A DNA stretch of 64,000 nt. Origin: Rubrolithibacter danxiaensis (lineage in GTDB: Bacteria > Bacteroidota > Bacteroidia > Sphingobacteriales > Sphingobacteriaceae). The position numbers and the translations under genes are program-made. Below the pieces are notes generated by a model. The model was not told the origin of the DNA. It was given only the letters and a program-made list of their open reading frames with translations, and did not search any database. The number at the start of each line of letters is the position of its first letter. The stretch's first letter is position 1. The DNA lies in the NCBI RefSeq assembly GCF_047272945.1, contig NZ_JBKOPS010000003.1:248001-312000 (forward strand), written 5' to 3'. Below are positions 1-8,109 of the stretch, one piece after another.

Positions 1-543
1 GCTATGTTTTTCGAGCCATTGAAATTCTTCCGCTGCCAAGTTTAAAGCACTGGTATCACCGGTTGCACGGTAATACGCAGCGAGTGCATATAAAGCAAAG
101 GAGTTTCCATAAGCTTCTTTTTCAGCAAAACTGTTGTTTTTTACATTTCCCTGGCGGTCAGTATAAGTATAAAAACCGCCATACTTCCTGTCCCAAAATA
201 CATTTCTTAAAAATTCATATCCCTGTTTCGCAGCAGTTTTGTAGTGTGTAACATCAGGAAAGAGTTCTGCAGCTCTTGAATTGCTCCATACATGCCTTGC
301 CTGTGTCACAATCATTTTATCCTGGTTTCCGCTGGGTTTAAAATCATAGGTAAAGTTGCTTAAAAAGCCCCCGTACTGTTGATCTACTGACATGGGATAC
401 CATTGTTTCAGAAGCTCATTCACCATTGAGCTTTTCATTTCATCTCCTATTTCCAGGCGCTCCTTCCGGGTATTTGAAATTTGAGCAAAGGCGGTTAACT
501 GTAACCCTGTTAAAACAATACAAGCCAGCTTTATAAACTTCAT
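1..543 (-). CDS. AGE-family (N-acylglucosamine/cellobiose 2-epimerase-like) protein, 3' end cut by window edge
   Basis: 181 residues are visible and the C-terminal part lies outside the window. The start is an ATG at 543, followed by a signal peptide ending near LTAFAQ (about residue 20), so the product is exported. The mature part reads as the first helices of an (alpha/alpha)6 barrel: WYP..VD..YGGFLS, then TQARHVWSNSRAAELF, then YGGFYTYTDRQG and KEAYGNSFALYALAAYYRATGD. These blocks are typical of the AGE / mannobiose-cellobiose 2-epimerase family. The family epimerises or isomerises free sugars, or simply binds them. The gene follows uxaC with a 24 bp gap in the same direction, so it probably belongs to the polysaccharide locus. 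The exact substrate cannot be read because the catalytic histidines further on are missing. Confidence 0.75.
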   Translation of the reverse strand, partial: MKFIKLACIVLTGLQLTAFAQISNTRKERLEIGDEMKSSMVNELLKQWYPMSVDQQYGGFLSNFTYDFKPSGNQDKMIVTQARHVWSNSRAAELFPDVTHYKTAAKQGYEFLRNVFWDRKYGGFYTYTDRQGNVKNNSFAEKEAYGNSFALYALAAYYRATGDTSALNLAAEEFQWLEKHS

Positions 544-567
544 AAATAGTATAAGTTGATGGAATAT

Positions 568-1983
568 TTAAACTTTATCACTTCCAAAGGGAAAGTAGTT
601 TTTGGCATTGTAATAGCAAATATCCTTTATTATTTTACCAATCCAGCTGATATCCCCCGGAAGTTCTCCGTTTTCAATATCTTCTCCAAAGAGATTACAT
701 AAAATCCTCCTGAAATATTCATGACGCGGATAAGAGAGGAAACTCCTGGAATCGGTTAACATTCCCACCATTTTACTAACCATGCTCATATTTGACAAGG
801 CGTTTAATTGTTTAACCATACCATCTTTTTGATCCAGAAACCACCATGCCGAGCCGAATTGAATTTTCCCGGCTACAGAACCATCATTAAAATTACCGAT
901 CATGGCAGCCATTAATTCATTATCGGCAGGATTGAGGTTATAAATGATCGTCTTCGTTAACCGGTCTTCTGCATCCAGCCGGCTTAAAAATTTAGAGAGT
1001 GCTTGTGCCTGTTTAAAATCGCCAATAGAATCCCAGCCTGTATCCGGCCCTATTCTTTTCAGCATCCGCAAATTATTATTTCGCAAAGCTCCTAAATGAT
1101 ACTGCTGTACCCAGCCCTTTTCATGATCCCACAAGGCAAATTCAACTAATAAAGCAGACTTAAATTTCAGTTTTTCTTCCCGGGTAATCTGCCGTGAAGC
1201 ACGGATCTTACCAAAAATATTTTCTATTTCATCAGATGTGTAATCTTCTGCATACAGTTGCTCCAAGCCATGATCGGATACGCAACAGCCATTTTCAGCA
1301 AAATAATCGTGTCGTTCTTTTAACGCATCCAGGTACTCCTGATATGTACTGATACTTGCATTGCATACCTCTTCCAGCTTATTGATATAAAGGTTTAAAT
1401 CTTCAATGTTATCTGCATTCATCGCCTTATCGGGGCGAAATGCCGGCAGGACGGCAATTTCAAAGTTATCTTGTTTTATTTTCTGATGATGTTCAAGCGA
1501 ATCCAAAGGATCGTCTGTTGTACAAAGTGTAACCACATTCATTTTCCGCAGAAGATTTCGAACAGAATACTGCGGGGTTTGCAGAAGGGCAGTACATTTT
1601 TCGTAAATGTCCTTCGCTATGTGTGGCGATAAAATATCGTGCACATTAAAATATCGCTGCAATTCCAGATGCGTCCAGTGATATAAGGGGTTTCTTAACG
1701 CATAAGGAACTGTTTCTGCCCATTTTTCAAACTTTTCATAATCGCTTCTATTACCGGTACAATAGGCTTCATCTACGCCGTTTGTCCGCATAGCACGCCA
1801 TTTGTAATGATCACCATACAGCCAGGCCCGGGTCAAATTTTCAAATTGAATATCATTGGCTATCTGGTCGGGAGGAAGGTGATTATGATAATCTATTACA
1901 GGCATTTCTTTTGCAAATTCATGATACAGACGCTGCGCTGTTTTACTTTGCAGTAAGAAATCTTCATCTAAAAACTGTTTCAT
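568..1983 (-). CDS. uxaC: Uronate isomerase (glucuronate/galacturonate isomerase)
   Basis: 471 residues, the usual UxaC length. UxaC (EC 5.3.1.12) converts D-glucuronate to D-fructuronate and D-galacturonate to D-tagaturonate in the cytoplasm, the first step of hexuronate catabolism. There is no signal peptide. The metal-binding DYHNHLPP motif lies near residue 31, followed by FENLTRAWLYGDHYKWRAMR, and the later blocks LCTTDDP and FRPDKAMN are family hallmarks. Its position downstream of the GH genes and 24 bp from the AGE-family gene indicates that the polymer degraded by this locus releases a uronic acid. The next steps (uxuA/uxuB or uxaA/uxaB) are not in the window and may lie to its left. 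Confidence 0.95.
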   Translation of the reverse strand: MKQFLDEDFLLQSKTAQRLYHEFAKEMPVIDYHNHLPPDQIANDIQFENLTRAWLYGDHYKWRAMRTNGVDEAYCTGNRSDYEKFEKWAETVPYALRNPLYHWTHLELQRYFNVHDILSPHIAKDIYEKCTALLQTPQYSVRNLLRKMNVVTLCTTDDPLDSLEHHQKIKQDNFEIAVLPAFRPDKAMNADNIEDLNLYINKLEEVCNASISTYQEYLDALKERHDYFAENGCCVSDHGLEQLYAEDYTSDEIENIFGKIRASRQITREEKLKFKSALLVEFALWDHEKGWVQQYHLGALRNNNLRMLKRIGPDTGWDSIGDFKQAQALSKFLSRLDAEDRLTKTIIYNLNPADNELMAAMIGNFNDGSVAGKIQFGSAWWFLDQKDGMVKQLNALSNMSMVSKMVGMLTDSRSFLSYPRHEYFRRILCNLFGEDIENGELPGDISWIGKIIKDICYYNAKNYFPFGSDKV

Positions 1984-2297
1984 ATTATAAAACTAAAGAA
2001 GGGCATTAATTTTTATCCGGGTATTTCAATCAAGCACCTATAAATGTAATTATAATACTTTTGGTTGATTTTTATAACCAAAGCGGCATCGTTCAAATTC
2101 CGGACAGAAAAATACTATATCTAATCCTTTATTAAGAACTTGTTTATGTAATTTTAAAGCTATAAGGCAGTTTTTTTTGCAGAGGAGATCTGAGTGAGGC
2201 TATAAGATAGAGAGTGACGAAGCAATTCCTTTGACTTTAAGAGATTACTTCGTCACTTCACTACGCTCTTCCTGTTCACTGTAAGGCCGAACTATGT
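1984..2297. other. Intergenic spacer without a recognised gene
   Basis: This 314 bp gap separates uxaC from the GH127 gene. No convincing coding frame is visible. It holds a T8 run at about 2171-2178, a small CTAT/ATAG palindrome near 2200-2210 and the 10 bp inverted repeat listed separately. It probably contains the 3' untranslated region of the GH127 unit and the promoter of uxaC, but I found no perfect TAnnTTTG element. Confidence 0.5.
2213..2257. repeat. Inverted repeat, possible copy of an interspersed intergenic repeat
   Basis: AGTGACGAAG (2213-2222) is exactly complementary to CTTCGTCACT (2248-2257), with a 25 nt loop. It lies 41 bp beyond the GH127 stop codon. The GACGAAG / CTTCGTC arms followed by CACTACGCTC resemble intergenic repeat elements that are common in Bacteroidota genomes, from memory only. 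It lacks a T run, so it is a poor terminator. Confidence 0.5.
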
Positions 2298-4343
2298 CTA
2301 TTTCACTACCGGAAATGCCACGATTCGCACCTTAGTACAGCCGTAAGGGACCAGCTTTATTTCTTCAGGAGTATTACTTACTTCGCCTTTAAACAGCCCG
2401 GTTCGGTCTGTTACCGGTTGCGGAGCTACGTCATTTACAATTTTCCAACCGGGGATCTTTTTTGCTGATGCAGTAATTTCAAGGGGCGCATTTTCTAAAT
2501 TCCAGATAAAACTTTCGGTTGCAGGTTTTACTTTTTTTACCTGCATCGCAGCTGGATTTTTAATTATTGAATCCAGCAAACCATAGTTCCAGTCTTCTTT
2601 GGGATATACATTAAAATAATCGCCCTCCTTTTCATCATGCCCTTTTTCCCATTTCTCATTTAGTTTTAAAGCATAAACCAGAGGACCTCTTTCTACCGTT
2701 CTGGAATTTCGGCCCCAGTTTGAGGTGTTTACGTTCATAGGTAGCTGCAGCGTTAATTTATCCTTATTTTTCCAGGTACGGTTAACAGTTACCATTTTTC
2801 CGCCTTTTTCGGTCTGCAGTTGCTGCCCGTTAATTAGTATTATTGCCTCTTTACACCAGGAAGGTATGCGTAATTGCATTGGAAATGTCACTGCCTTTTT
2901 TGTATTGATTTCAAAATTTATGCGGTCATCAAAAGGATATTCTGTTTGCTCGTCAATTATTACTTCTGTATCGTTATCTCCTACTCTGGCAGTAATTTGA
3001 TTCGGGCTGTATTCAAGTGCTGCCAGCCCTTTATCTGCGGTAGCGTACCATAAATGTGACGTAAATTTTGTCCAGCCCTGGTGCATATTGGCCAGGCAGC
3101 AAGTATATCCGCTCCTTGCACCAAATACGTTATTCATTTCACGGTCAAAAGGAAGCGAAAAATTAAATACTCCTCGTTTTACCTGCACCTGGTTAGCTAT
3201 CTGAAAATACTGCTTGTTATTATAATCGTCGGTAGTTTGTGTTGGAAGTGCATTAAATGTCATCCGCTCCAGTGCGTCCATATAATGAACATCGCCTGTT
3301 ATAGCAATAATTTCTTCAAGGGAGAACATCGATTCGACAATAGCACATAACTCCGTACCCTGTGTCGGGTTATTTCCATGCAAATCTTCATCTGCAGAGA
3401 AAACACCCATTGGCAAACCATGTAAGTTCATTATATCATTGAATCCGGTATTTAAAGCTTTTATATAGTTAGGATCGCCCGTACGCTGATAATTTAAAGC
3501 GGGATCTTTAAGCGCCATCCCAACATTCACACCATGCCGGCGCATCCAGAATTCATCGTTCTGCTGAGCGGCTGCATCAATAACCCAATTCCTGTTTCCA
3601 AGCCAGTTACTCCATTGAAAAGACTGTGCTTGCAAGATAGCGGCCAGTTCCAGAAGATTTTCATTTTTCGTGATCCCATATAGCCATTGCACTATCAGGA
3701 CATTATCTGCTCCTCTCGATTCTGCCCATTCAGTCCATGTACTGAGCGGACAGCTTTTTAAAGTTTTCAGCTGATAATCAAAATACTTCGTCATGAAAGG
3801 AATAACCCTCGAATCTTTAGTGGCTGTATAATATTGCTTAATTACTTTCAGCATGACCATTTTTGGCCACCAATCGTCTCCATCCTTACAATTTTCCGGC
3901 TTTATCTCAATTCCTTTTTCCCTTTCAGCTTTGGTTACAGGACCAAAATATCCCGAAGGACGCTGATGTTGAATTGTCCAGTTGATGTATTTCAATACTT
4001 TTTGTTGCAGCGCCTTATCATCCAGCAAATAAGCAAGGGGAACAGCGCCATCCAGCCAGTAGGGAGTTTCCTCCCATCCGTCGCCCTTTCCCCCAAGCCA
4101 GCCATTATCATTTTTCAGTTTCCAGTAGGTCTCATCCAAATGCCCTGTGCTTCCATCCCGCATAATCTGTAATTGGTGCCGGAGCCATCCTTTGGGCTTA
4201 ACTGCACCTAAAGGAAGTTCAGCATAAACAGGATGAACAAAAGAACCGGGAGGATCTTCAGGACTCACATTTTTTTTACCAGCAGGATCTGCCTTAAAAG
4301 ATAGAATAAGAGCCGGAATAAAGAACAAGGCAAGTGATTTCAT
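2298..4343 (-). CDS. Exported GH127-family (beta-L-arabinofuranosidase-like) glycoside hydrolase
   Basis: 681 residues with an N-terminal signal sequence (MKSLALFFIPALILSF), so it acts outside the cytoplasm. The fold is an (alpha/alpha)6 barrel followed by beta domains, as in DUF1680/GH127. The zinc/nucleophile signature of the characterised Bifidobacterium enzyme HypBA1 (Glu-x-Cys plus Cys-Cys) appears to be kept: Glu331 and Cys333 in GTELCAIVES, and Cys415-Cys416 in GYTCCLANMHQG. These would form the Zn-thiolate site in which the second-strand cysteine attacks the sugar. Only 3 bp separate it from the upstream GtaA-like gene, so the two are cotranscribed. Beta-L-arabinofuranosidase is the best-known activity, but related families (GH146 and others) share this fold, so the linkage is inferred. 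Confidence 0.85.
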   Translation of the reverse strand: MKSLALFFIPALILSFKADPAGKKNVSPEDPPGSFVHPVYAELPLGAVKPKGWLRHQLQIMRDGSTGHLDETYWKLKNDNGWLGGKGDGWEETPYWLDGAVPLAYLLDDKALQQKVLKYINWTIQHQRPSGYFGPVTKAEREKGIEIKPENCKDGDDWWPKMVMLKVIKQYYTATKDSRVIPFMTKYFDYQLKTLKSCPLSTWTEWAESRGADNVLIVQWLYGITKNENLLELAAILQAQSFQWSNWLGNRNWVIDAAAQQNDEFWMRRHGVNVGMALKDPALNYQRTGDPNYIKALNTGFNDIMNLHGLPMGVFSADEDLHGNNPTQGTELCAIVESMFSLEEIIAITGDVHYMDALERMTFNALPTQTTDDYNNKQYFQIANQVQVKRGVFNFSLPFDREMNNVFGARSGYTCCLANMHQGWTKFTSHLWYATADKGLAALEYSPNQITARVGDNDTEVIIDEQTEYPFDDRINFEINTKKAVTFPMQLRIPSWCKEAIILINGQQLQTEKGGKMVTVNRTWKNKDKLTLQLPMNVNTSNWGRNSRTVERGPLVYALKLNEKWEKGHDEKEGDYFNVYPKEDWNYGLLDSIIKNPAAMQVKKVKPATESFIWNLENAPLEITASAKKIPGWKIVNDVAPQPVTDRTGLFKGEVSNTPEEIKLVPYGCTKVRIVAFPVVK

Positions 4344-4346
4344 GGT

Positions 4347-6803
4347 TTATTTTTGAAGTTCTTTTTCCAGAAGCTTAATAAAATATCCGCCTACCACACT
4401 TCTCGCCTGAAAACCTACCATCTTGCCATCCGTTGTTTCGTGCCAGTCGCTGATAGGAACCCGTGAAGGAGTTTCTACCGCATATTTATAAACCGGATTT
4501 ATGAGTGCTTCAAAATCCTGACGATTATCTGCTAAAGTTGATGTCCAAAGTATCCAGTCGGATTTTGTATAGGTTTTCCTGCTATCCAGCGGTAAACCGT
4601 ACTCATTTTGTTTGGTTAAATAATACTTGATTTCCTTTTCATACACTTCCTTAGGGAAAATATTAAGATCTAAAATCTTGTCCCAAACCATATTATATTT
4701 CTGACTCCATGTTCCCTTATTATCAAAAGTAAGTGTATAGTGATCACCGTCATCGGCCATTTGCATCCATTTTTTAGCCATTTCACGGGCTGTATTATGA
4801 TATTTCTCTGCTACTGCTTTTTCTCCCAACTGATCGGCAAGCATGGCATAACAGGCAATGCCAACAATGGCTTTTACCGAGAGATTAGCGTTGCGGGCAA
4901 GATGGCCAGCAAAATCATCGGTACATAATTGATTGGCCGGATCGAAGCCTTCTTTACTAAGGTACTCTACCCATGTGGTTAATGTTTTCCAGTGTTTCTT
5001 AGCATAATCTGCATTCCCTTCCACTTTAGCAATGGCACCAGTAAGAATCAGCATATTGCCCGACTCTTCTACAGGCATATCCTCGCCGTATGTTTGCCCG
5101 TTTGCAAGAGGATAAGTTCCCAAATCATGTGCTGCAAAAGGTTTTGCCCACTTTCCGCTTTCGCTGTAATAGAAAATCCCATTCATCATTCCTTTTAACA
5201 AGTCTGGGTTATAAGCAAGGTACATTGGGGCTGATGGATAAGTTATATCCACAGTATTTATCGATCCATTACTGAAGTTCTCTTTTGAAAGAAACAGGAT
5301 CTCGCCCTGCGGACTTTTCAATAATTTATGTGCAGCAATACTTTGGCGATAGGCGATTTCACATAGGTCTGCATATTTTTCGCCTCCGGCTGCCACTGCC
5401 TGCTGGTACAACTCCTTATCAAAAGCAACACATTTCTGGAAGACAGTTTTATAATTTGCGGCAGCTGCAGCAAGTTCTTTTTCAATTGTCTGAGATGCGT
5501 CCTGTTTCCACCAGGCTTTTAAATTCTGATGAAAATACTGTACTGAATACAAATCGTCGTAACCGATCATAATGAAATGTTCTTTTGGCGTATTTCCTAC
5601 TTTACTAAAAGGAATGATCGTATTCAGCGACAATTGCTTTCCCGTCACTGTATTATCAGAGAGGCCTTGCTTTCCGGAAAAAGCTACTGTTGCATCTGAA
5701 AGTTTGGTAATACTTTGCTGCACATTTTCAGACTTTGGTGCAGCCACATACATATATCCCCAGTCAATACGAAGATCATCCCCTTTTTTCTGTAATACCG
5801 GCTGTGCTACAGTTCCGGCTTTAAGAATGCTCAGGTTACCAGCATCATATTTTTTTGCAGACACTTCCTGTGTAGGAGTGTTTACCGCAATATCAGTAGA
5901 TGCAGATAAAAAAACCTGAACATCATGATCTTTACCGTCATTTGATTTTACTTTATATGTAATATACGACACCGGACGTGACATCACATCCAAATCTTTT
6001 ATTAATAAGGGCGAGGTAAATGTTAAGTTAAGGTCAACTTTACCACAGGCAAAATCATAAATAGTTTGAGTAGCATTAAACTCAAGGCTTTTCTGTTGTG
6101 CCAGTAAAACCGGAGTTTGTTTTACAACCGGAAGCTCTGATAAACCAAAATCCAGCATAGCGCCTCCTCTGTTATTGGTGACATGCACGGCCAGAATATT
6201 TTCACCTTTCTTGAGATTTTTCTTTACTGCTTCGCTTATTTCGGGGTAGATAAACTTATTTGTCCAGCCTTCTTTACTGTAAACGAGTTCCCCGTTCAGG
6301 TACGCTTCCACATCATCATCGTGCTGAAGCTTTAGAAACAGCTTATTAAAATCGGTATTTTTCAGATTAAACTTCCTTCTAACCCAAATGTCTTTACTTA
6401 GCCACTCGGTTTTTGACTGCGTTTTATTATCGCCAAACGGAGCAACCCCTGTTTTCCATCCCGAATCATTAAATTGAGCCTTCATCCAGTCGCCTGCCGG
6501 TTGTGTTTCGGTATATTTGTTTGAATACTCCAATTCGTCGGAAGCAGGTAGTACCGTTTTAAACGCCTGATTTGGTTTGCCAAGAAAACGATAAATAGTG
6601 CCGTCAACTTTGATTAAACCGATTAAAGACTGATCGGCCCCTGTCCAATGTTTAGTTGTTGAAGAAGTCAGCGTGTCTGAAACAGACCAGATACTGAAAT
6701 AAGTATCATGCGTTATAAGCGGATAAGCAGGCGCTTTACGTTGCTGCGCAAACAATATACTTACCTGGAAGACAAAAAGCAGAGAAAATACGATTCTTTT
6801 CAT
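4347..6803 (-). CDS. GtaA-like 'glutaminase' family protein with inserted galactose-binding-like domain
   Basis: 818 residues with signal peptide (cleavage near SILFAQ, residue 20). The order is DUF4964-like (about 22-80, with PAYPLITHDTYFSIWS), an inserted jelly roll (about 90-222), then DUF5127, DUF4965 (about 440-610) and DUF1793 at the C-terminus. This domain set is named after fungal glutaminase GtaA, but in Bacteroidota it sits mostly in polysaccharide loci and its true substrate is unclear. The insert (GDWMKAQFNDSGWKTG, then WVRRKFNL, VEAYLNGELV, GENILAVHVTN) is like the sugar-binding domain of GH2 enzymes. The gene lies 23 bp after the propeller glycosidase and 3 bp before GH127, so all three form one unit. 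A carbohydrate-active role is inferred from this context; glutaminase activity is not supported by it. Confidence 0.75.
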   Translation of the reverse strand: MKRIVFSLLFVFQVSILFAQQRKAPAYPLITHDTYFSIWSVSDTLTSSTTKHWTGADQSLIGLIKVDGTIYRFLGKPNQAFKTVLPASDELEYSNKYTETQPAGDWMKAQFNDSGWKTGVAPFGDNKTQSKTEWLSKDIWVRRKFNLKNTDFNKLFLKLQHDDDVEAYLNGELVYSKEGWTNKFIYPEISEAVKKNLKKGENILAVHVTNNRGGAMLDFGLSELPVVKQTPVLLAQQKSLEFNATQTIYDFACGKVDLNLTFTSPLLIKDLDVMSRPVSYITYKVKSNDGKDHDVQVFLSASTDIAVNTPTQEVSAKKYDAGNLSILKAGTVAQPVLQKKGDDLRIDWGYMYVAAPKSENVQQSITKLSDATVAFSGKQGLSDNTVTGKQLSLNTIIPFSKVGNTPKEHFIMIGYDDLYSVQYFHQNLKAWWKQDASQTIEKELAAAAANYKTVFQKCVAFDKELYQQAVAAGGEKYADLCEIAYRQSIAAHKLLKSPQGEILFLSKENFSNGSINTVDITYPSAPMYLAYNPDLLKGMMNGIFYYSESGKWAKPFAAHDLGTYPLANGQTYGEDMPVEESGNMLILTGAIAKVEGNADYAKKHWKTLTTWVEYLSKEGFDPANQLCTDDFAGHLARNANLSVKAIVGIACYAMLADQLGEKAVAEKYHNTAREMAKKWMQMADDGDHYTLTFDNKGTWSQKYNMVWDKILDLNIFPKEVYEKEIKYYLTKQNEYGLPLDSRKTYTKSDWILWTSTLADNRQDFEALINPVYKYAVETPSRVPISDWHETTDGKMVGFQARSVVGGYFIKLLEKELQK

Positions 6804-6826
6804 TTTATAAATTATGCGTGTTCAAA

Positions 6827-7858
6827 TTATTTTTCAATTAATGCCGGCAGCCAGAAATCAAACGGCCGATCTCGTTCGCATACCAATGTACCATCTTTCA
6901 ATTTCAATTCTGCCACCTGGATTGATGAGCGCCTTTCTTCGTAGGGATAATTGCCTGTTTCATTTAATGTAGCTGCAAAATGTGTTTTCCTGCCGGGATG
7001 TGTGAAGTAAAAAACATACGCTTTATCGCCGACGACTACCACATCACCATGAGCACCGCTGGGTTTGTCATCAGGCCGTTTACTTGGCTTATCCAGTATC
7101 ATTCCTTGTTTTTCCCAGTTTGTAAGGTCGGTGGATTTATAGACCCGCATTCCTGCCCATTCATCAGTAAGCATCCAGTAGGAACCGGCAAAAACGAAAG
7201 CTTTAGGACCTTCATGAGGTTTACCCCCAATTACGGGTTCTTTACCGCCTTTCCAGTTCTTAAGATCAGCGCTTTCGGCCATCATGGTATTGCTTTGAGG
7301 ACCTTTGTACCACATCCGCCATTTTCCGGCAGGTGTTTGCAAAAGAGTAGCATCTATAACATTTTCATAAGGCAAAACCGGAAAACCCTGTAATTTCCAG
7401 TGCCACATATCTTTGCTCGTATAGTGAACCATTCTGGCTTTTCCACTCCAGTGGTTACGTACACCGGGGATATAGGCAACGAACATGTGGTATTTTCCCT
7501 TGTAAAAAACAACATCCGGCGCCCAGAATGTATTCTGCCCGTTCTCAAATTCCAGATTTAAAGTCCCCCTGTAAACCCACGACTTTCCGTTATCATCTGT
7601 AGAAGCTATACCAATGGCATTTCCGTAACAATAGGCAACATCAGCAGTTTCAGAATTTGCTCTTCTTTGGGTATAAAGCATCCACCAGTTTTTTTCCTTA
7701 CGATTCCAAACCACCACTGGGTCAGCTGCCCCGTCAGTAATAGGATCTCTGAACATGGGTGCAGGTGCCTCATTTAAAACAGCTGATACTTCCTGTGCCT
7801 TCAGATTAATCTGTACATTCAGAAGCAATACCAGGAAAGCATATTTGATGAACTTCAT
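6827..7858 (-). CDS. Exported five-bladed beta-propeller glycoside hydrolase (GH43/GH117-like)
   Basis: 343 residues, with signal peptide ending near NLKAQ (residue 22). Repeated blade motifs (WWMLYTQR, YHMFVAYIPG, WRMWYKGPQ, YWMLTDEWAG, AYVFYFTHPG) show a five-bladed propeller of the GH43/GH32/GH117 type. Likely catalytic residues are Asp46 in GAADPVV, Asp169 in NVIDATL and Glu216 in PHEGPKAF, matching the base, pKa modulator and acid layout of these clans. It may act on an exposed terminal sugar in the same substrate as GH127 and GH2. The exact CAZy family and substrate cannot be set by eye. It starts the unit GH43-like, GtaA-like, GH127. A 251 bp spacer separates it from the large FG-GAP gene. 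Confidence 0.75.
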   Translation of the reverse strand: MKFIKYAFLVLLLNVQINLKAQEVSAVLNEAPAPMFRDPITDGAADPVVVWNRKEKNWWMLYTQRRANSETADVAYCYGNAIGIASTDDNGKSWVYRGTLNLEFENGQNTFWAPDVVFYKGKYHMFVAYIPGVRNHWSGKARMVHYTSKDMWHWKLQGFPVLPYENVIDATLLQTPAGKWRMWYKGPQSNTMMAESADLKNWKGGKEPVIGGKPHEGPKAFVFAGSYWMLTDEWAGMRVYKSTDLTNWEKQGMILDKPSKRPDDKPSGAHGDVVVVGDKAYVFYFTHPGRKTHFAATLNETGNYPYEERRSSIQVAELKLKDGTLVCERDRPFDFWLPALIEK

Positions 7859-8083
7859 CTTTCAAATAATTGCAGGTTTACGTCAGCTTTTTTAGTTAAA
7901 AACAAGTGAGTATTGTATTTAACTTCGTTATTCAAAGAAAAGTATTAGGAAAGATATTCTATCTGTTATCTGTATCAATATTTCTACAGATTGTCTCAAA
8001 AAAGGAACTGATAAAAAGCAATAGTCTATTGGATAGGCACATTTTGCCTACTTAATCCTGCGCTCCGCTCAGAACAATTCTGC

Positions 8084-8098
8084 TGTTCACAGTGAACA
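8084..8098. repeat. Short perfect palindrome in intergenic spacer
   Basis: TGTTCAC-A-GTGAACA is a 7 bp palindrome 11 bp past the stop of the FG-GAP gene. It is preceded by CGCTCCGCTCAG and a second small palindrome (AGAA/TTCT at about 8071-8081). The rest of the 7859-8109 spacer shows no gene. Similar words (CTACGCTC, TGTTCACTGT) occur beside the inverted repeat near 2260, so both may be remnants of one repeat family. Confidence 0.35.
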
Positions 8099-8109
8099 AA
8101 GTCCAAGAG

